From positions 434,001 through 498,000 of the forward strand of contig NZ_JBAKHD010000004.1 of assembly GCF_049065735.1 (NCBI RefSeq): DNA of 64,000 bases, read 5' to 3'. The translations under genes and the position numbers were made by a program. The notes below the pieces were generated by a model. The model was not told where the DNA came from, did not search any database, and saw only the letters and a program-made list of their open reading frames with translations. The DNA is from Paramesorhizobium sp049065735 (GTDB lineage Bacteria; Pseudomonadota; Alphaproteobacteria; Rhizobiales; Rhizobiaceae). Of this stretch, positions 62,303-64,000 are shown piece by piece; the stretch's first letter is position 1, and each line of letters begins with the position of its first letter.

Positions 62303-63064
62303 ATGTCGGATGGACATCAGGAAAAGCCGGTAACTGCGGCCATGCTCGCCATAGGCGACGAGCTTCTGTCGGGCCGCACCAAGGACAAGAATATCGGCCA
62401 TCTCGCCGATATCATGACCACCATCGGCATCGATTTGAAGGAGGTCCGCATCGTCCCTGATGAGGAGGATCGCATTGTCGACGCGCTGAACACGCTGCGC
62501 AGCGCCCATGATTATGTCTTCACATCAGGCGGCATCGGCCCGACTCATGACGACATCACCGCCGATGCGGTGGCGAAGGCCTTCGGTGTGCCCTGCGAGC
62601 ATGACGAAAAGGCGATGGAGATTCTCGGCGCCCATTACGCTGCGCGCAACATCGAATTCACCGAATCGCGCATGCGCATGGCGCGGATGCCGCGCGGCGC
62701 ACAGCATATCGACAACCCCATCTCGGTCGCGCCGGGCTTCATCATCGGCAATGTCTATGTGATGGCGGGCGTGCCCTCCATCTTCCAGGCCATGCTCGAC
62801 CAGGTGGTGCCCACGCTTCGCACCGGCAGCAAGCTCATCTCGCGGCTGGTGCAGTGCCCCTTCGGCGAAGGCGTCATCGGCGAGCCGCTGCGCGCCATTC
62901 AGAAGGCCCACCCCGATACCGTCATCGGCTCCTATCCCCGCTATGAGGAAGGCCGGTTCTCGACCGAGCTGGTGGTGCGCTCGCGCGACGAGGAAAAGCT
63001 TGCAGCGGCGGTCGCCGCCGTGGAGGAGATGGTCGCGCGGCTGAAAGCCCAGCAGGCCGCCTGA
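62303..63064 (+). CDS. Molybdopterin-binding/CinA N-terminal-domain protein
   Basis: A 253-residue protein of the MoaB/Mog-like competence-damage family. N-terminal AAMLAIGDELLSGRTKDKN, TSGGIGPTHDDITADAVAKAF (the GGxGPTxDD nucleotide-binding motif), and GFIIGNVYVMAGVPSIFQAM. The C-terminal CinA amidase domain is absent, as in the stand-alone rhizobial form. GGAG precedes the ATG. A 7+6-bp hairpin (63071-63103) follows the stop. Confidence 0.92.
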   Translation: MSDGHQEKPVTAAMLAIGDELLSGRTKDKNIGHLADIMTTIGIDLKEVRIVPDEEDRIVDALNTLRSAHDYVFTSGGIGPTHDDITADAVAKAFGVPCEHDEKAMEILGAHYAARNIEFTESRMRMARMPRGAQHIDNPISVAPGFIIGNVYVMAGVPSIFQAMLDQVVPTLRTGSKLISRLVQCPFGEGVIGEPLRAIQKAHPDTVIGSYPRYEEGRFSTELVVRSRDEEKLAAAVAAVEEMVARLKAQQAA

Positions 63065-63070
63065 TCGCCC

Positions 63071-63103
63071 TCGCCGGGTTTTGCGCTGGCGCAAGGCCGG
63101 CGA
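63071..63103 (+). terminator. Hairpin after the CinA-like gene
   Basis: TCGCCGG/CCGGCGA enclosing TTGCGC/GCGCAA. No T-run follows, so its role as a terminator is uncertain. Confidence 0.4.
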
Positions 63104-63239
63104 AGCGAAGTACGGCTAGACAGGGTGCAACGCAGCAGGCTTCTGCGCGTTATACGGAACGGACCATATGCATTTTGCCGCCGGGCGAAGCCGTCCGAGA
63201 CAGCATAATGCGCAGCAGGAGACCGGAAGGAGGCTCAAT

Positions 63240-64000
63240 ATGGGATACCGGACCCTTATCGCCTATGTGCGCAACGCCGCCGAGATGAAGCGGGTCGTCG
63301 CCGCGGCAGCCCTTGTGGCGGCAAAAAGCGACCGCGCACATATCATCGGCATTTATGCCATCCCTTCCCCGGTCGTTTATGCCGACCCGAACGGCTTCGT
63401 TGATGCGACGATGTTCGAGGTCCACGAGGCGCGCCACAAGGAAAACGCCGAGAACCTCAAGGAATTGTTCGATGTCGAAATGCGCCAGTACGATCTGCCG
63501 CATGAATTCCGCATCGTCCACGCCAACAGCAGCGACGGCTCCGACGGGATCCTGCAGAGCGCATTCCGCGCCGATCTGATCATCGCCGGTCAGCCCGACC
63601 CCAACGATCCCGAACTCTCCAACGATACGAGCGAAACACTGGTGTTCGACAGCGGACGCCCGGTGCTTCTCGTCCCCTATGCCTTTTCGGCTCCATTAGA
63701 GATTTCCCGCATCGCCGTCGCGTTCAACGGCAAGCGCGAGGCGGCCCGCGCCGCTTTCGACGCTCTGCCCTTGCTCGTCGCCGTCAATTCGGTCGAGATC
63801 GTCTGGGTCGACCCGCCGGAATCCTCCAGCCAGAAGGCCAATGCCGTGGCCGGCACAGCCCTTGCCGAAGCGCTCGAGCGGCACGGCGCCAAGGTGGCTG
63901 TCAAGCAGCTGAGCTCGCAGGGCCTGTCGGTGCAGGAGACCATCCGGCAATATGTGATGACCAACGGGTTCGACCTTCTCGTCATGGGCGCCTACAGCCA
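63240..64000 (+). CDS. Universal stress protein (tandem UspA domains), truncated by the window end
   Basis: The frame starts at the ATG at 63240 with GGAAGGAGG upstream and remains open to the last base, giving 253 residues so far. Two UspA-type halves: the first runs from YRTLIAYVRNAAEMKR to GRPVLLVPY, the second from ISRIAVAFNGKREAAR to LLVMGAYSH, the latter matching the GxxGHS(R)-type end that binds ATP in active domains. It is probably a cytoplasmic tandem Usp of about 270-280 residues whose last codons lie outside the window. Confidence 0.9.
   Translation, partial: MGYRTLIAYVRNAAEMKRVVAAAALVAAKSDRAHIIGIYAIPSPVVYADPNGFVDATMFEVHEARHKENAENLKELFDVEMRQYDLPHEFRIVHANSSDGSDGILQSAFRADLIIAGQPDPNDPELSNDTSETLVFDSGRPVLLVPYAFSAPLEISRIAVAFNGKREAARAAFDALPLLVAVNSVEIVWVDPPESSSQKANAVAGTALAEALERHGAKVAVKQLSSQGLSVQETIRQYVMTNGFDLLVMGAYS

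Overview
The window is a GC-rich stretch of an alphaproteobacterial chromosome, almost certainly from the order Hyphomicrobiales (Rhizobiales). The evidence is conserved gene order on the minus strand (tatA-tatB-tatC-serS-pcm-LysM/LytM lipoprotein, then scpB-scpA-nagZ-SPOR protein-argS-dgt, with erpA divergent), an Omp25/Omp31-type porin-like protein, a GTTC-N7-GTTC LexA-type box, and palindromic intergenic repeats of the kind scattered through rhizobial genomes. The genus cannot be named from sequence alone.

Layout. 1-8.3 kb: dnaE with a 28-codon, probably SOS-controlled membrane peptide just upstream; a MaoC/CitE-like pair that seems to lack catalytic residues; a flavin reductase/nitroreductase pair; a secreted protein of unknown role. 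8.5-24 kb: the housekeeping block (cell-wall hydrolase regulation, protein repair, Tat export, condensin ScpAB, NagZ, an FtsN-like SPOR protein, ArgS, dNTPase, ErpA), with surE missing from its usual place between serS and pcm. 23.7-30.5 kb: an orphan antitoxin, a cytochrome bd (CIO-type) operon ending in a DUF2474 peptide, acylphosphatase, and a Cu(I) P-type ATPase behind a CueR/HmrR-type promoter. 30.5-34.9 kb: a DapA-family lyase, an SLC13 permease, the outer-membrane protein, a small membrane peptide and a candidate anti-Shine-Dalgarno sRNA.

34.9-41.4 kb is a peptide-utilisation operon (M19 dipeptidase followed by dppABCDF). 41.5-49.1 kb holds an O-antigen-ligase-like membrane protein, a diguanylate cyclase, a GNAT/sulfurtransferase pair, an AlaX/cysteine synthase pair, a HicAB toxin-antitoxin module and an RhlE-like helicase. 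49.4-55.8 kb holds ade-ilvA and, divergently, a tripartite tricarboxylate transporter (tctC-tctB-tctA). 55.9-64 kb is more accessory in character: an SDR, a 48-codon ORF with strong hairpins, tRNA-Leu(UAA) whose 3' 22 nt are repeated exactly 1.4 kb downstream across an alpha/beta hydrolase gene (a likely attachment-site scar), short hypotheticals, an HxlR/GST pair, WrbA, a MoaB/CinA-type protein and a universal stress protein cut by the window edge.

Palindromic intergenic repeats occur at nine places. Two copies of one family sit between the substrate-binding-protein gene and the membrane-subunit genes of two unrelated transporters (dpp and tct), where they could uncouple the expression levels of those components.
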